From assembly GCA_029243485.1 (NCBI GenBank), contig JAQWRY010000002.1:1-64000 (forward strand): a stretch of DNA of 64,000 nucleotides, written 5' to 3'. Positions 53,053 through 61,544 of the stretch are shown piece after piece (the stretch's first letter is position 1; each line of letters starts with the position of its first letter). A program made the position numbers and the translations under genes. Origin of the DNA: Candidatus Binatia bacterium (GTDB lineage Bacteria; Desulfobacterota; Binatia; UBA12015). The notes under the pieces are model-generated. The model did no database searches and had not been told where the DNA came from. It was given only the letters and a program-made list of their open reading frames with translations.

Positions 53053-53721
53053 ATGTCGACCCCACTTCCCCGCATCGCGTTTCTCCACACCGCGAAGATC
53101 CACATCGAGACCTTCGACCGGCTCCTCGCCGAACATGTCGGCCAGGTCGAGCTCCAGCACACGGTCCGGCCCGATTGGCTCGAACGTGCGCAGCGAGAAG
53201 GGCTCTCGGGAGATCTCCGCACCGCCGTCTCTCGCCACCTCGAAGAGATGAGCACGCATGCCGCCGTAGTCGTCTGCACGTGCTCGACGTTGGGACCGAT
53301 CGCGGACGAGATCGCGGCGGCGGGCGCGCCCGTGTTTCGCATCGATCGCCCCATGATCGAGGCCGCGGTCCGCTGCGACGGAACCTGCGTCGTCGCGGTC
53401 TGTCTGGAGAGCACGATCGATCCGACCTCGCAGCTGCTCGAGGACGCGTATCGCGAGGCCGGACGAAAAGCGGACTACGAGATCACACCGTGCTTGGACG
53501 CTTGGCCGCATTTCGAAGCCGGCGATCTCGATGCGTTCGCCGCGGCGATCGCCAACTCCCTGCGGGTCCGCCTCGGCCGCGGAGACCGCGTGGGCTGCAT
53601 CGTTCTCGCCCAGGCTTCGATGGCTCGCGCCGAACCGCTTCTCGCGGAGGTGGGCGTGCCGGTGCTGTCCTCACCGGCGCTCGCGGCTACCGAGGCGCTG
53701 GCCCGCTCGCTGGCCCGCTAA
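53053..53721 (+). CDS. Aspartate/glutamate-racemase-like protein lacking the second Cys
   Basis: A 222-residue protein of the Asp/Glu racemase/hydantoin racemase/maleate isomerase superfamily. The first catalytic region, VVVCTCSTLGPIAD, has a cysteine at the expected place (C77). The second, which should read LAQCS(M), is LAQASM with Ala188. A two-base racemase is therefore unlikely; one-cysteine members work as decarboxylases or isomerases, or are non-catalytic. It is divergent from the ADH operon. Confidence 0.8.
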   Translation: MSTPLPRIAFLHTAKIHIETFDRLLAEHVGQVELQHTVRPDWLERAQREGLSGDLRTAVSRHLEEMSTHAAVVVCTCSTLGPIADEIAAAGAPVFRIDRPMIEAAVRCDGTCVVAVCLESTIDPTSQLLEDAYREAGRKADYEITPCLDAWPHFEAGDLDAFAAAIANSLRVRLGRGDRVGCIVLAQASMARAEPLLAEVGVPVLSSPALAATEALARSLAR

Positions 53722-53727
53722 GGCGTC

Positions 53728-54111
53728 CTACTTCCCGCCCCACTGGCGGATGTCCTCCAAGAGCTTCTGCCCTTGGGGAGACTCGATCTTCGCCTTGCAC
53801 TCTTCTTCCGAGAACCCGCTGCGCAGATTCCTGACGCGGGCGGACCCGTCGTCGAAGATCTTCGAGAGGATCTCCAGGTGCTGCTGCGAGACGCCCTGGT
53901 GCTGCGCGTACTTGAGGAATGCCGTCCGGACCGAATAGGGCGGATCCATCTTGCAGGTGACGAAGCGCTGGCTGATCTTACCGTACTCCACCGCCCCCTC
54001 TTTCAACTCTTCGAAGATGATGACGTCGATCGCGCGGGCCGGCGCCACAAGGGCCAGGCCGCAGACCGTAGCAAGGAGGATCCCGACAAAGAACTTGCTG
54101 GCTCGTGACAT
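53728..54111 (-). CDS. Exported hypothetical protein
   Basis: A 127-residue protein with a clear Sec signal (FFVGILLATVCGLALVAPARA) and a mostly helical, charged mature part with two cysteines (TCKMDPP, EEECKAK). An AAGAAAGGA ribosome-binding site precedes the ATG at 54111. No family is recognised. It converges with the racemase-like gene, the stops being seven bases apart. Confidence 0.75.
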   Translation of the reverse strand: MSRASKFFVGILLATVCGLALVAPARAIDVIIFEELKEGAVEYGKISQRFVTCKMDPPYSVRTAFLKYAQHQGVSQQHLEILSKIFDDGSARVRNLRSGFSEEECKAKIESPQGQKLLEDIRQWGGK

Positions 54112-54204
54112 GATCCTTTCTTCTTACGGGATCGCTGCGCCTGCAGACAAGCACGGTTTCGAGGGGCGCTTGGCAGCTTCGGGCGGCCGCATTATGAAGT
54201 TTGG

Positions 54205-54857
54205 ATGGACGCTGTGCGCAGGATCGCCACCGCTGGAACTCTGGCCATGCTCGTCGCCCTCACCAGTTGTGGGGATGGCGCCACCCGCACCGTCCAAGCC
54301 GCGAGCCAGACGGAGTTCGATCAACTCGGTCCGTTCGGGGTCGCCGCCTTCGACCTGATCTACGCCGACACCAGTCGCTCGACCCGAGCAAACGGCAATT
54401 TTCCGGGTCTGCCGAGAGAAACCTGCCAGTCCGTATCTAGTAGCCGTTCGTGCTTAGCGACCCGGGCGGCAGCGAGAATCCCGCCCCGGCGCCCGGTTCT
54501 TTCCCGCTCTCGAACAGCGCCGCACCGGGCAGCCCGACCGCAGGCCACATCACCGTGGGCTGTGCCGCCGTTCAAGGCGAGGTCGACGAAGAGGACGAGG
54601 GCTCCTTCGCCGAATCGGAGGCTCTAATGACCAACGGTGTGCCCGGAGACGTGTACCGTCGCGACGACTGCGACCTCGAACGGTTCTGCAACAACGGCTA
54701 CGTGCAAACGATGTCTGCAGACCGACAGCTCCAGTTGGTCCGGATCGCAACGCTCGCGCACTTCGAGGCGAATCTTCGCGGGCGCGCGGACGCCGCGGCG
54801 TTTATCGAGAGATCGCTGGAGGTAGGCAACGCCGACACGGGCGTCCAGACCAAGTAA
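54205..54857 (+). pseudogene. Decayed alpha/beta-hydrolase-like lipoprotein gene
   Basis: Starts well: a lipoprotein signal MLVALTSCGDG and then LGPFGVAAFDLIYADTSRST ... NFPGLP, the usual N-terminus of exported dienelactone-hydrolase-like lipoproteins. Soon after (about 54425) the frame fails. The next frame reads to a stop at 54857 and ends DRQLQLVRIATLAHFEANLR ... NADTGVQTK, similar to the end of that family. The central catalytic part is absent and unrelated sequence (SDPGGSENPAPAPG) lies between. Confidence 0.6.
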
Positions 54858-54867
54858 CAGCGGTGGG

Positions 54868-55322
54868 CTAGTCGCCCGAGTGCGGTTCAAGCTTCACCAT
54901 CAGAACGTGACAGGGTGCCTTGCGGAGCACCTTCTCGACGACCGAACCCAAGAGCCCGATATCGAGCGCGCTGCGACCGACGCTCCCCATCACGATTACA
55001 TCGGCGTTCGATTCGGCGGCCGTTGCGAGAATCACCTTCGCCGGTTCCCGACGAGCACCATGGTATCCATGTCGACGGCGGGATCTCGGTGTCGGTCCGC
55101 CAGCGCTTCGAAATCCTTCCGGATCTGCTCGGAGATCACGTCGGAGATCCCGACGTCGGAAAGCGCACGGTAGACCTCCGTGTACGGAAAGGTGTCCTCC
55201 ACCACAGACAGCAGCTTGAACTTCGCCTCGAACGGATCGGCGAGTTACACGGCCGCGCTGACGACCTCCTCGGAATGGTCCGGAAGGTCGGTCGGGCAGA
55301 GAATCTGGCTGAGATTGATCAC
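54868..55322 (-). pseudogene. Universal stress protein with stop and frameshift
   Basis: The N-terminus (GTG at 55322) reads INLSQILCPTDLPDHSEEVV, then meets TAA at 55245-55247. Reading on in the same frame gives ADPFEAKFKLLSVVEDTFPY, normal USP sequence. At about 55047 the frame shifts at a run of three C/G; one added base restores VGEPAKVILATAAESNADVI. The end, GSVGRSALDIGLLGSVVEKV, is the ATP-binding USP C-terminus. Two independent lesions make a real pseudogene more likely than one sequencing error. Confidence 0.85.
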
Positions 55323-55455
55323 TGGTCGCTCCGCTGGCCTGGAAGATGGCGGGCGGGCTGACCGAAGGGAAAGGAGAGCCGCAAACACTATCACGCAATG
55401 ATGTTTGTTCGGTGTTTGGCCTCTGCGGCTCAACCGTGCCCCGCGCTAGAATGAG

Positions 55456-55906
55456 TTGATCCTCTACCGAGGAGAGCGCACGTCTGCGGCCATTCGACGG
55501 ATCGTTTCGCTCGTCATCACGGGCTCACTTGCGGGAGCCGCGTGGGTGCAGACGGCGAGTGAAGAAGGGGCTCTCCGCAGAGATACTCAACCTTCGCACC
55601 GACACCATCGACCTGGACGACGCCGGCAGCCAGATCTTCAGCGCGTGGACACCGATGGGCAGTCTCGCTCTGTTGATGGAGGGACTCCGGGCGCAGGGAT
55701 CCGTGGGCATCCTCGATACGCGCTACGACAGCTTCGACGGCGTGAACTCCGGCGACGACCGAACGCAGATCGCCCTCTGCGGCCAGAACCTGGCCGACGA
55801 GGCCTGCTTTACCTTCGGGTCGGGGCTCGCCAACACCTTCGGAATCGCAGCGCGGTTCTACGGACCTCCCCGCACCTGGGGGCCGGAGCTGAGTCACCGC
55901 TTCTAA
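55456..55906 (+). pseudogene. TonB-dependent receptor remnant, both ends joined
   Basis: A TTG-initiated signal-like start (IRRIVSLVITGSLAGAAW) is followed after a frame change near 55565 by a segment ending FTFGSGLANTFGIAARFYG then PRTWGPELSHRF and stop. The C-terminal sequence is the typical last strand of a TonB-dependent receptor. The plug and nearly the whole barrel are gone; only about 130 codons remain. Confidence 0.6.
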
Positions 55907-55927
55907 GGGCAGCGAGGAGGACGTACT

Positions 55928-56422
55928 TCAGTGCGTCCCCTTCTCCTTGCAGTGCATCAAAGCATCCCGAACCGCCTTACAAACCAGCGCCCCATCCTGA
56001 TTGAACGCCCGATGCTCGAACGTCACCACCCCTTGGGTCGGCCGTGACTTCGACGCACGCGCAGCCATCACCTCGCTCTCGACACGAATCGTGTCGCCGT
56101 GGAACAGAGGCGCAGGAAAAATGATCGACTGAAACCCGAGGTTCGCGACGGTCGTACCGAGCGTCGTCTCATGCACGCTGATTCCGATGACGGTGGCCAG
56201 CGTGAGCATCGAGTTCACTAGCGGCTTGCCGAACTCCGTTTCGTTCGTCGCGTAGTCGAAGTCGAGATGAAGCCAGGCCGGGTTCATCGTCATCGACGTG
56301 AAGAGAACGTTGTCGGACTCGGTGAGCGTCCGCCGGATGGCGTGCTGGACGACGACTCCGGGGGTCAGCTCCTCGAACCACATTCCCCGGACCGGCCGGG
56401 CTGGGGCATCCTTCTGCGTCAT
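55928..56422 (-). CDS. MaoC-family dehydratase/hydratase
   Basis: A 164-residue single hot-dog protein: MWFEELTPGVVVQHAIRRTL, ESDNVLFTSMTMNPAWLHLD and NSMLTLATVIGISVHETTLG. This is the mesaconyl-CoA-hydratase/acyl-dehydratase branch, whose Asp/His catalytic motif is partly replaced here (DNVLFTSMTMNPAWLH keeps D and H). GGAGGAGA precedes the ATG at 56422. It follows the acyl-CoA dehydrogenase gene by 28 bases on the same strand. Confidence 0.88.
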   Translation of the reverse strand: MTQKDAPARPVRGMWFEELTPGVVVQHAIRRTLTESDNVLFTSMTMNPAWLHLDFDYATNETEFGKPLVNSMLTLATVIGISVHETTLGTTVANLGFQSIIFPAPLFHGDTIRVESEVMAARASKSRPTQGVVTFEHRAFNQDGALVCKAVRDALMHCKEKGTH

Positions 56423-56450
56423 TCGTTCTCTCCTCCGCTGCCGGGTCCGA

Positions 56451-57605
56451 TCACCCTCCGACGATGGATCGCTTGGCCACCTCTTCGAGCATGACCTCGG
56501 TCGCTCCGCCACCGATCGTCAACACCCGAGCATCGCGATACATGCGCTCCACGGCCGATTCGCGCATGAAGCCCATACCGCCGTGGAACTGGGTGCACTC
56601 ATACATCACTTGGTTCACGACTTCCGCACCCCAAGCTTTCACGCCCGACATCTCCTTCACGTTGTCCGTTCCCTGCTCCCCGAGCCACGCCGCGTGGTAC
56701 ATCGAAGCCCGGACCGCGTCGACCTTGGCCTGCGCGAGAGCCAGTCTCTGTCGGATCGCGCCGAGGTCGTAGAGCCGCCCACCGAAGGCCGGCCGGTCCT
56801 GCGTGTATTTCAGCGTGAGATCGATGGCCTTCTGCGCCGCCCCGACACCCATTCCCACGAGGACCATGCGCTCGTTCTGGAAGTTACGCATCGTCTCGTA
56901 GAAGCCTCGGTGCGGCGTACCGAGGAGCTGATCGTCGGGGACGAATACGTCCTCGAGAACCAGCTCGGCAGTGTCCGAGCAGCGCCAGCCGTGCTTGTCC
57001 AACTGACTCGCGACCTCGAAACCCGGCGTGCCCTTCGGAACCAGGAACATGGAGATGCCGTACTTGTCGTCTGGATTCGTACGAGCCGCGACGATCGTGA
57101 GATCGCCGTAGACGCCGTTGGTGATGAACGTCTTGCGTCCGTTCAGGATCCAACCATCGCCATCACGCCGCGCCGTCGCTCGAATTCCGGCGACGTCGGA
57201 GCCCGCATCGGGTTCGGTCACCGCGATCGCGAGGATGACCTCTCCGGCGAGGACATCACCCATCCACCGCTCGTGCTGCGCCGGCGAACCGGAACTCACC
57301 AGATGTGGACCGGCCATGTCCGTGTGCACGAGCACAGTCACGTCGAACCCGCCGAACGACGACGAACCGAGCGCCTCGGAGAACACGGCGGATGCGACCG
57401 GACCGAGCCCAACCCCGCCAAGAGATTCAGGAACGCGAAGACCCAGCATCCCGAGTTCGCCCATCTTCTGCAGAATCTCCCGCGGAACCTTGCCGTCCTC
57501 CTCCCACGCAGCGCCCTGCGGCTCGACCTCCCGCGCCACGAAGTCGAGGGTCTGCTGGTAGATCGCCTCCAGCTCGTCGGTCATCCACGCGTTGCGTCGG
57601 CCCAT
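56451..57605 (-). CDS. Acyl-CoA dehydrogenase
   Basis: A 384-residue flavoprotein of the ACAD superfamily: ILAIAVTEPDAGSDVAGIRA (flavin and substrate loop), GWILNGRKTFITNG, YTQDRPAFGGRL, and QFHGGMGFMRESAVERMYRD followed by LTIGGGATEVM. It oxidises an acyl-CoA to the enoyl form and passes electrons to ETF. Chain-length preference cannot be read. The start at 57605 is one choice; an ATG at 57584 would give a more typical N-terminus. The downstream MaoC hydratase could act on its product. Confidence 0.92.
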   Translation of the reverse strand: MGRRNAWMTDELEAIYQQTLDFVAREVEPQGAAWEEDGKVPREILQKMGELGMLGLRVPESLGGVGLGPVASAVFSEALGSSSFGGFDVTVLVHTDMAGPHLVSSGSPAQHERWMGDVLAGEVILAIAVTEPDAGSDVAGIRATARRDGDGWILNGRKTFITNGVYGDLTIVAARTNPDDKYGISMFLVPKGTPGFEVASQLDKHGWRCSDTAELVLEDVFVPDDQLLGTPHRGFYETMRNFQNERMVLVGMGVGAAQKAIDLTLKYTQDRPAFGGRLYDLGAIRQRLALAQAKVDAVRASMYHAAWLGEQGTDNVKEMSGVKAWGAEVVNQVMYECTQFHGGMGFMRESAVERMYRDARVLTIGGGATEVMLEEVAKRSIVGG

Positions 57606-57657
57606 GAGATCCAACTTAGCGCGTGTCGGGCCGCGCGTATAAGGCTAAGAAAACGGC

Positions 57658-58026
57658 ATGGCCATCAAGCTCGTCTTCTGCTGCCGCCGCCGTCCGGAGC
57701 TCTCCCTCGAAGAGTTCCTCGAGACCTGGCTCAACGACCACGGCCCCCTAGTGAGGCGCGTCCGCGAGAATCTCCCGCAGATGACGCGCTACGTGCAGAG
57801 CCACCTTATCCCCGGCCCCGGCACAGACGGGCTCCGCTCCTCACGCGGCTCCGCCGAACCCTACGACGGCATCACCGAAGTCTGGTTCGACTCCCTTGAA
57901 TCCGTAGGCGCCGCCACCACCGAAGAAGCCCTCGCCGCCGGCCGCGCCCTCCTAAAAGACGAAGCCCGCTTCCTAGACCTCCCCAACTGCTCCCTCTTCC
58001 TCACCGAAGAACACGAGATCTTCTGA
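57658..58026 (+). CDS. EthD-domain protein
   Basis: A 122-residue dimeric alpha-beta-barrel-like protein: KLVFCCRRRPELSLEEFLET followed by WLNDHGPLVR and MTRYVQSHLI are the EthD signature. Relatives are small proteins associated with ether or steroid degradation of uncertain activity. The stop is four bases before the left arm of the inverted repeat at 58031. It is divergent from the acyl-CoA dehydrogenase. Confidence 0.88.
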   Translation: MAIKLVFCCRRRPELSLEEFLETWLNDHGPLVRRVRENLPQMTRYVQSHLIPGPGTDGLRSSRGSAEPYDGITEVWFDSLESVGAATTEEALAAGRALLKDEARFLDLPNCSLFLTEEHEIF

Positions 58027-58030
58027 GCGA

Positions 58031-58143
58031 GGGGACGTTGGTTAGTCTCGACCTTTTTGTTTAGTCGTCGCGCACTTTAGGTGAGGGCTGATGCTTGGGG
58101 AGTCGACGACTAAACAAAAAGGCCGAGACTAACCAACGTCCCC
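58031..58143. repeat. REP/BIME-like inverted repeat pair
   Basis: Two 40-base arms, 58031-58070 and 58104-58143, are inverted copies with one mismatch. Each arm begins GGGGACGTTGGTTAGTCTCG from its outer end. The 33-base centre is unrelated. The right arm reaches 14 bases into the CoA-transferase gene and supplies its TAG stop; the left arm starts four bases after the EthD stop. A solo copy is at 117-152. The structure is that of a REP pair (BIME). Confidence 0.9.
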
Positions 58144-59376
58144 TCCGAACACTCCGGCTTTGCGGAGGGTGGCTATGTCTTCGGGGGTTTTGTTGAGGAC
58201 TTTGGAGAGGACCTCGTCGGTGTTTTGGCCGACGGTGGGGGCCATGGTGGGGGTTGGGAGGGGCTTGTTGTCGACGTAGACTGGGAGGGGGAGCTGTTCG
58301 CAGCCGACGGCGTCGATGGGGAGAAAGGGCATGCGGTGTTGGAACTGGGGATCGTCGCCGACGTTCTTCGTCGTGTTGATCGGGGCGATCGTCGTGTTTT
58401 TCTCCGACGCGAACGTGAGCCAATCTTTCACCGTGCGGGTGCGGAAGATGTCGCGTAACTCCGTCTGGAGTTCCTTGTTGCCGCGCGCATGGTCGGCGTA
58501 CTTCGAGCCGGGCCACTTTTCGAAGAGGTCCATACGGTCGAGGCCTGCGCAGAAGTTCTTCCAGAACGCCTGCTCCGAAGCCATGAACAAGATGTGGCCG
58601 TCCTTGGCCTCGTAGGCCTGGTAGCGAACGCCTTCCCACATCCCCGCGAGCCCGGCGGGGCGTCGGACGTAGTCGTCCGAAGGATTCCCCGTGACCTCGT
58701 CCTCCGGCCGCAGGTACGCCCTCTCGGTCTCGATGCGATACCAGTCCATGTACGCGGACGCGTCGGACTGGGCCATCTCCATCTCACAGCCCTCGCCCGT
58801 CTCGCGGGCCTTGATGACTCCCGCGAGAATCGCCATCGCGGCCATCATAGGTCCGACGTTGATGCCCACGTTCGGCATGTCCCGCGGGATGTGACAGAAG
58901 CCCTCGTCGTCGACGACGGGCTGCACAATCCCCGACCACGTGTCGTAAGCAATCCCGTGACTCGGCATGTTCTGGTACGGCCCGGTCGCGCCGTAACCTG
59001 AAAGAGTGGCGAATACGATCTTCGGGTTCACCTTCTTCAAGTCGTCGTAGCCGAGCCCCAGCTTCGCCATCGAACCAGGACGCAACGCCTCCACCACGAC
59101 GTCCGCGGTGGCGACGAGATCCTTGTAGAGCTGCACACCCTCGGGATTCTTCAGGTTCAGCGTGATGCTCTTCTTCCCACGGTGCGTGTGCAGGTGGAGG
59201 AGAGAAACGCCGTCCACGATCGGCCACGTCATCTGACGGATGTAGTCACCCGAAGGCGGCTCTACCTTGATGACGTCGGCGCCCATGTCGGCGAAGAAAG
59301 TCGCCACGTGCCCCGGGCCGAGGAGACTCGACTCGATCACGCGCACACCAAAGAGAAGCTGCTTGGAATCTTTCAC
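58129..59376 (-). CDS. CaiB/BaiF CoA-transferase (family III)
   Basis: A 415-residue enzyme: LFGVRVIESSLLGPGHVATF, DMGADVIKVEPPSGDYIRQM, ITLNLKNPEGVQLYKDLV, VVVEALRPGSMAKLGLGYDD and GEGCEMEMAQSDAS with the catalytic-region Asp. A GTG start at 59376 has AGAAGG nine bases upstream, and the MaoC stop is 14 bases away. It is the last gene of the six-gene operon. It probably activates an acid by CoA transfer or epimerises a 2-methylacyl-CoA. Its last codons and stop lie in the repeat. Confidence 0.92.
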   Translation of the reverse strand: MKDSKQLLFGVRVIESSLLGPGHVATFFADMGADVIKVEPPSGDYIRQMTWPIVDGVSLLHLHTHRGKKSITLNLKNPEGVQLYKDLVATADVVVEALRPGSMAKLGLGYDDLKKVNPKIVFATLSGYGATGPYQNMPSHGIAYDTWSGIVQPVVDDEGFCHIPRDMPNVGINVGPMMAAMAILAGVIKARETGEGCEMEMAQSDASAYMDWYRIETERAYLRPEDEVTGNPSDDYVRRPAGLAGMWEGVRYQAYEAKDGHILFMASEQAFWKNFCAGLDRMDLFEKWPGSKYADHARGNKELQTELRDIFRTRTVKDWLTFASEKNTTIAPINTTKNVGDDPQFQHRMPFLPIDAVGCEQLPLPVYVDNKPLPTPTMAPTVGQNTDEVLSKVLNKTPEDIATLRKAGVFGGDVG

Positions 59377-59390
59377 GGAGAAATCCTTCT

Positions 59391-59873
59391 TCAAGGCTGC
59401 CAGTCGTCGCCCTTGCGGGCCCACGGATTGTCTTCGGGGTTCGTCGGGACTGCGAAGCGCGCGGCGCAGGAGGTCATCGTGTTGCCTTCGACGTCCACGT
59501 TGACGTCGATCGAGACCCAGCCGCACCCCTTGTCGTCTGTCGAGACGTCGGTGACCTTCCCCGTGAAGACCATGCGGTCTCCACAGAAGACCGATCCCTT
59601 CATGCGGAACTGCATCCGTCCGGGGCGGCCCTTCGGTCCGGTCCAGTCCGTGAGATACTTCTCGAACCAATGCGCCAGATTCGGCGTGTTCAGGAAGATG
59701 TCCTTCACGCCGTTGCGGTTCTGGGCGAAATCCTTGTCGTGGTGCATCGGACGGATGTCGCGCGTCGCGATCGCACCGAAGGCGACCGTGGTCGCGGTCA
59801 CGTCGTACGGAAGATCCGGCAGGGTTTCGCCCACCTTCACCTGATCGAGCGTCAGATTCTTCGTCGCGCTCAT
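59391..59873 (-). CDS. MaoC-like hydratase subunit
   Basis: A 160-residue hot-dog protein: TTVAFGAIATRDIRPMHHDK, with the Asp and His of the MaoC motif (RDIRPMHHD), then FLNTPNLAHWFEKYL. The start overlaps the stop of the neighbouring hot-dog gene (ATGA), so the two are probably subunits of one heteromeric enoyl-CoA hydratase, as in the mycobacterial ChsH1-ChsH2 pair. Here this would be the catalytic subunit. Confidence 0.88.
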   Translation of the reverse strand: MSATKNLTLDQVKVGETLPDLPYDVTATTVAFGAIATRDIRPMHHDKDFAQNRNGVKDIFLNTPNLAHWFEKYLTDWTGPKGRPGRMQFRMKGSVFCGDRMVFTGKVTDVSTDDKGCGWVSIDVNVDVEGNTMTSCAARFAVPTNPEDNPWARKGDDWQP

Positions 59874-60382
59874 TTCGCTTCCTTTTTGTAGCCGAACCCG
59901 GCGATCTCCTCGCGTACGAGAAGGTCGCCCTTCATGTTCTCGTAGTTCACTTCGATGTTCCAAAAGCGGCCGGTCCCGAGCTTGGTCGTCTTGGGTCCCG
60001 TCACCGAACGAAGGATCTGATACTGCTTCACCCGCTCCCCCATCCGCACCGGTTCGAAGAAGATGAGCTCATCGGCGGACATGATCGCCTCGGGGCAGTC
60101 GAGCTCGATCTTCAGGTCGAAGTGCGTCCGGAGAGCGAGCCCCTCTTCGTCCCGGTAGGGCGCCCAAAAGTGGGGGCGACACCACACCGAGATCATCGTC
60201 GGCGGCGCAATCCAGCCTCCCGTGACGTCCTTCGCGACGTCTTCATCCCAATACAGCGGGTTTCCGTTCTCGACCGACGAGCAGCCCGTCAGAACGAAGC
60301 CGCGCTCCACATCGAACTCGCCGTCCTCTTCGTGACGACGCTGGCCGATCCACGACTCAACGATTTCCGGTAGATCCGACAT
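59870..60382 (-). CDS. FAS1-like dehydratase/hot-dog partner subunit
   Basis: A 170-residue hot-dog protein of the MaoC N-terminal (FAS1-like dehydratase) type: NPLYWDEDVAKDVTGGWIAP then PTMISVWCRPHFWAP and FFEPVRMGERVKQYQ. These lack an obvious catalytic His/Asp set and act as a structural or substrate-binding partner of a MaoC subunit. The ATG at 60382 follows GAGGGGGA; it is translationally coupled to the MaoC gene. Confidence 0.85.
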   Translation of the reverse strand: MSDLPEIVESWIGQRRHEEDGEFDVERGFVLTGCSSVENGNPLYWDEDVAKDVTGGWIAPPTMISVWCRPHFWAPYRDEEGLALRTHFDLKIELDCPEAIMSADELIFFEPVRMGERVKQYQILRSVTGPKTTKLGTGRFWNIEVNYENMKGDLLVREEIAGFGYKKEAK

Positions 60383-60395
60383 CCGCAGGTCCCCC

Positions 60396-61514
60396 TCAGG
60401 AATCCAGCACGTCGACTGCGACGAGCTCTTCCAAGTACGGCGTGTCCCACCACGAAAGCTGCAGCTGCTTCGATCGGCGGAAGTAGAGCTGCACGTCGTA
60501 CTCCAACGTGAAGCCGACACCGCCCCAGAGCTGCTCACACATACGCGTGGCGTCCGCGTAGGTCTCGCAGCAGAACAGCTTCGCCATCGGCGCGAGACGT
60601 CGGATCGAACGGCCATTGGCTCGACTCCACGCGGCTTCGTGCACAAGAACCCGGCCGCCGTCGATGCGAGTCGACGCATCGGCGAGATAGTGTGCCAATG
60701 CCTGGAAGGCTCCGAGAGGCTTATCGAACTGCGTCCGGATCTTGCAGTAGTCCGCCGTGATGTCGAGAGCCTTGTTCGCCCCACCCACCGCCTGCGCTGC
60801 GAGCAGAACGATGCCGTCGTACATCGCGGTCTCGAACGTGGCCCAGCCCGAACCAGCTGCGCTGATTCGATCGTCTGCCGAAACCTTCACGTTGCTGAAC
60901 GTCACGCGATACTGCGCGTCGGCCGACTGCGAGAGAATCTGCCGCATCTCGACGCCACCCGCCTTCGGATCGACCAGGAACAGATCGATGCCCGCATCCG
61001 TGCGGGCAAGAACGATCAGCCGATCCGCGGAGCTGGCGAAGTAGACGTGCTGCTTCGTGCCGTTCAGCACGAAGCCGTCGCCGTCCGCTTTCGCGGCGAG
61101 TTGGACGCCGACCGGTCCGTAGCCCCGATCCGGCTCGAGCCAGGCGGGCGTCAGAATCGCTTCACCCGTAGCGATCTTCGGCAGCCACGCGCCCTTCTGC
61201 GCATCATTCCCCGCCTCGGTGAGCATGCCCCCACTCATGATCGCGGAGACGAAGTGCGGCACGGATGCGAGTGCGCGACCGAGCTCTTCGTAAACCAGGG
61301 CCGCCTCGAGCAGGCTCTGCCCGCCACCGCCGTGCTCGGCCGGGATCGTCAGGCCGAGAAGGCCGGATTCCGCCATCTGCTTCCACAGTCCGTCGGAGTA
61401 GCCCTTCGGGTCGTCCTCCAGCTTGCGGACGGCATCCATGTCCGAGTGCTCCTCGAACATCGCGCGGGCCATGTCCGTGATCATCTGTTGTTCTTCGCTA
61501 AAATCGAGATTCAT
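60396..61514 (-). CDS. Acyl-CoA dehydrogenase, FadE28-like partner subunit
   Basis: A 372-residue ACAD-fold protein: MNLDFSEEQQMITDMARAMF, LGLTIPAEHGGGGQSLLEAA, IRTQFDKPLGAFQALAHYLA and QLWGGVGFTLEYDVQLYFRR. It lacks the full flavin-loop and catalytic-Glu signature of its neighbour and resembles FadE28-type subunits, which work only in alpha2beta2 complexes with a FadE29-type partner encoded next door. It follows that gene by 30 bases. Expected substrate: a branched or steroid-linked side-chain acyl-CoA (inference). Confidence 0.88.
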   Translation of the reverse strand: MNLDFSEEQQMITDMARAMFEEHSDMDAVRKLEDDPKGYSDGLWKQMAESGLLGLTIPAEHGGGGQSLLEAALVYEELGRALASVPHFVSAIMSGGMLTEAGNDAQKGAWLPKIATGEAILTPAWLEPDRGYGPVGVQLAAKADGDGFVLNGTKQHVYFASSADRLIVLARTDAGIDLFLVDPKAGGVEMRQILSQSADAQYRVTFSNVKVSADDRISAAGSGWATFETAMYDGIVLLAAQAVGGANKALDITADYCKIRTQFDKPLGAFQALAHYLADASTRIDGGRVLVHEAAWSRANGRSIRRLAPMAKLFCCETYADATRMCEQLWGGVGFTLEYDVQLYFRRSKQLQLSWWDTPYLEELVAVDVLDS

Positions 61515-61544
61515 CGTCGTATCCTCAGTCCGTTCGAGTCGCGT

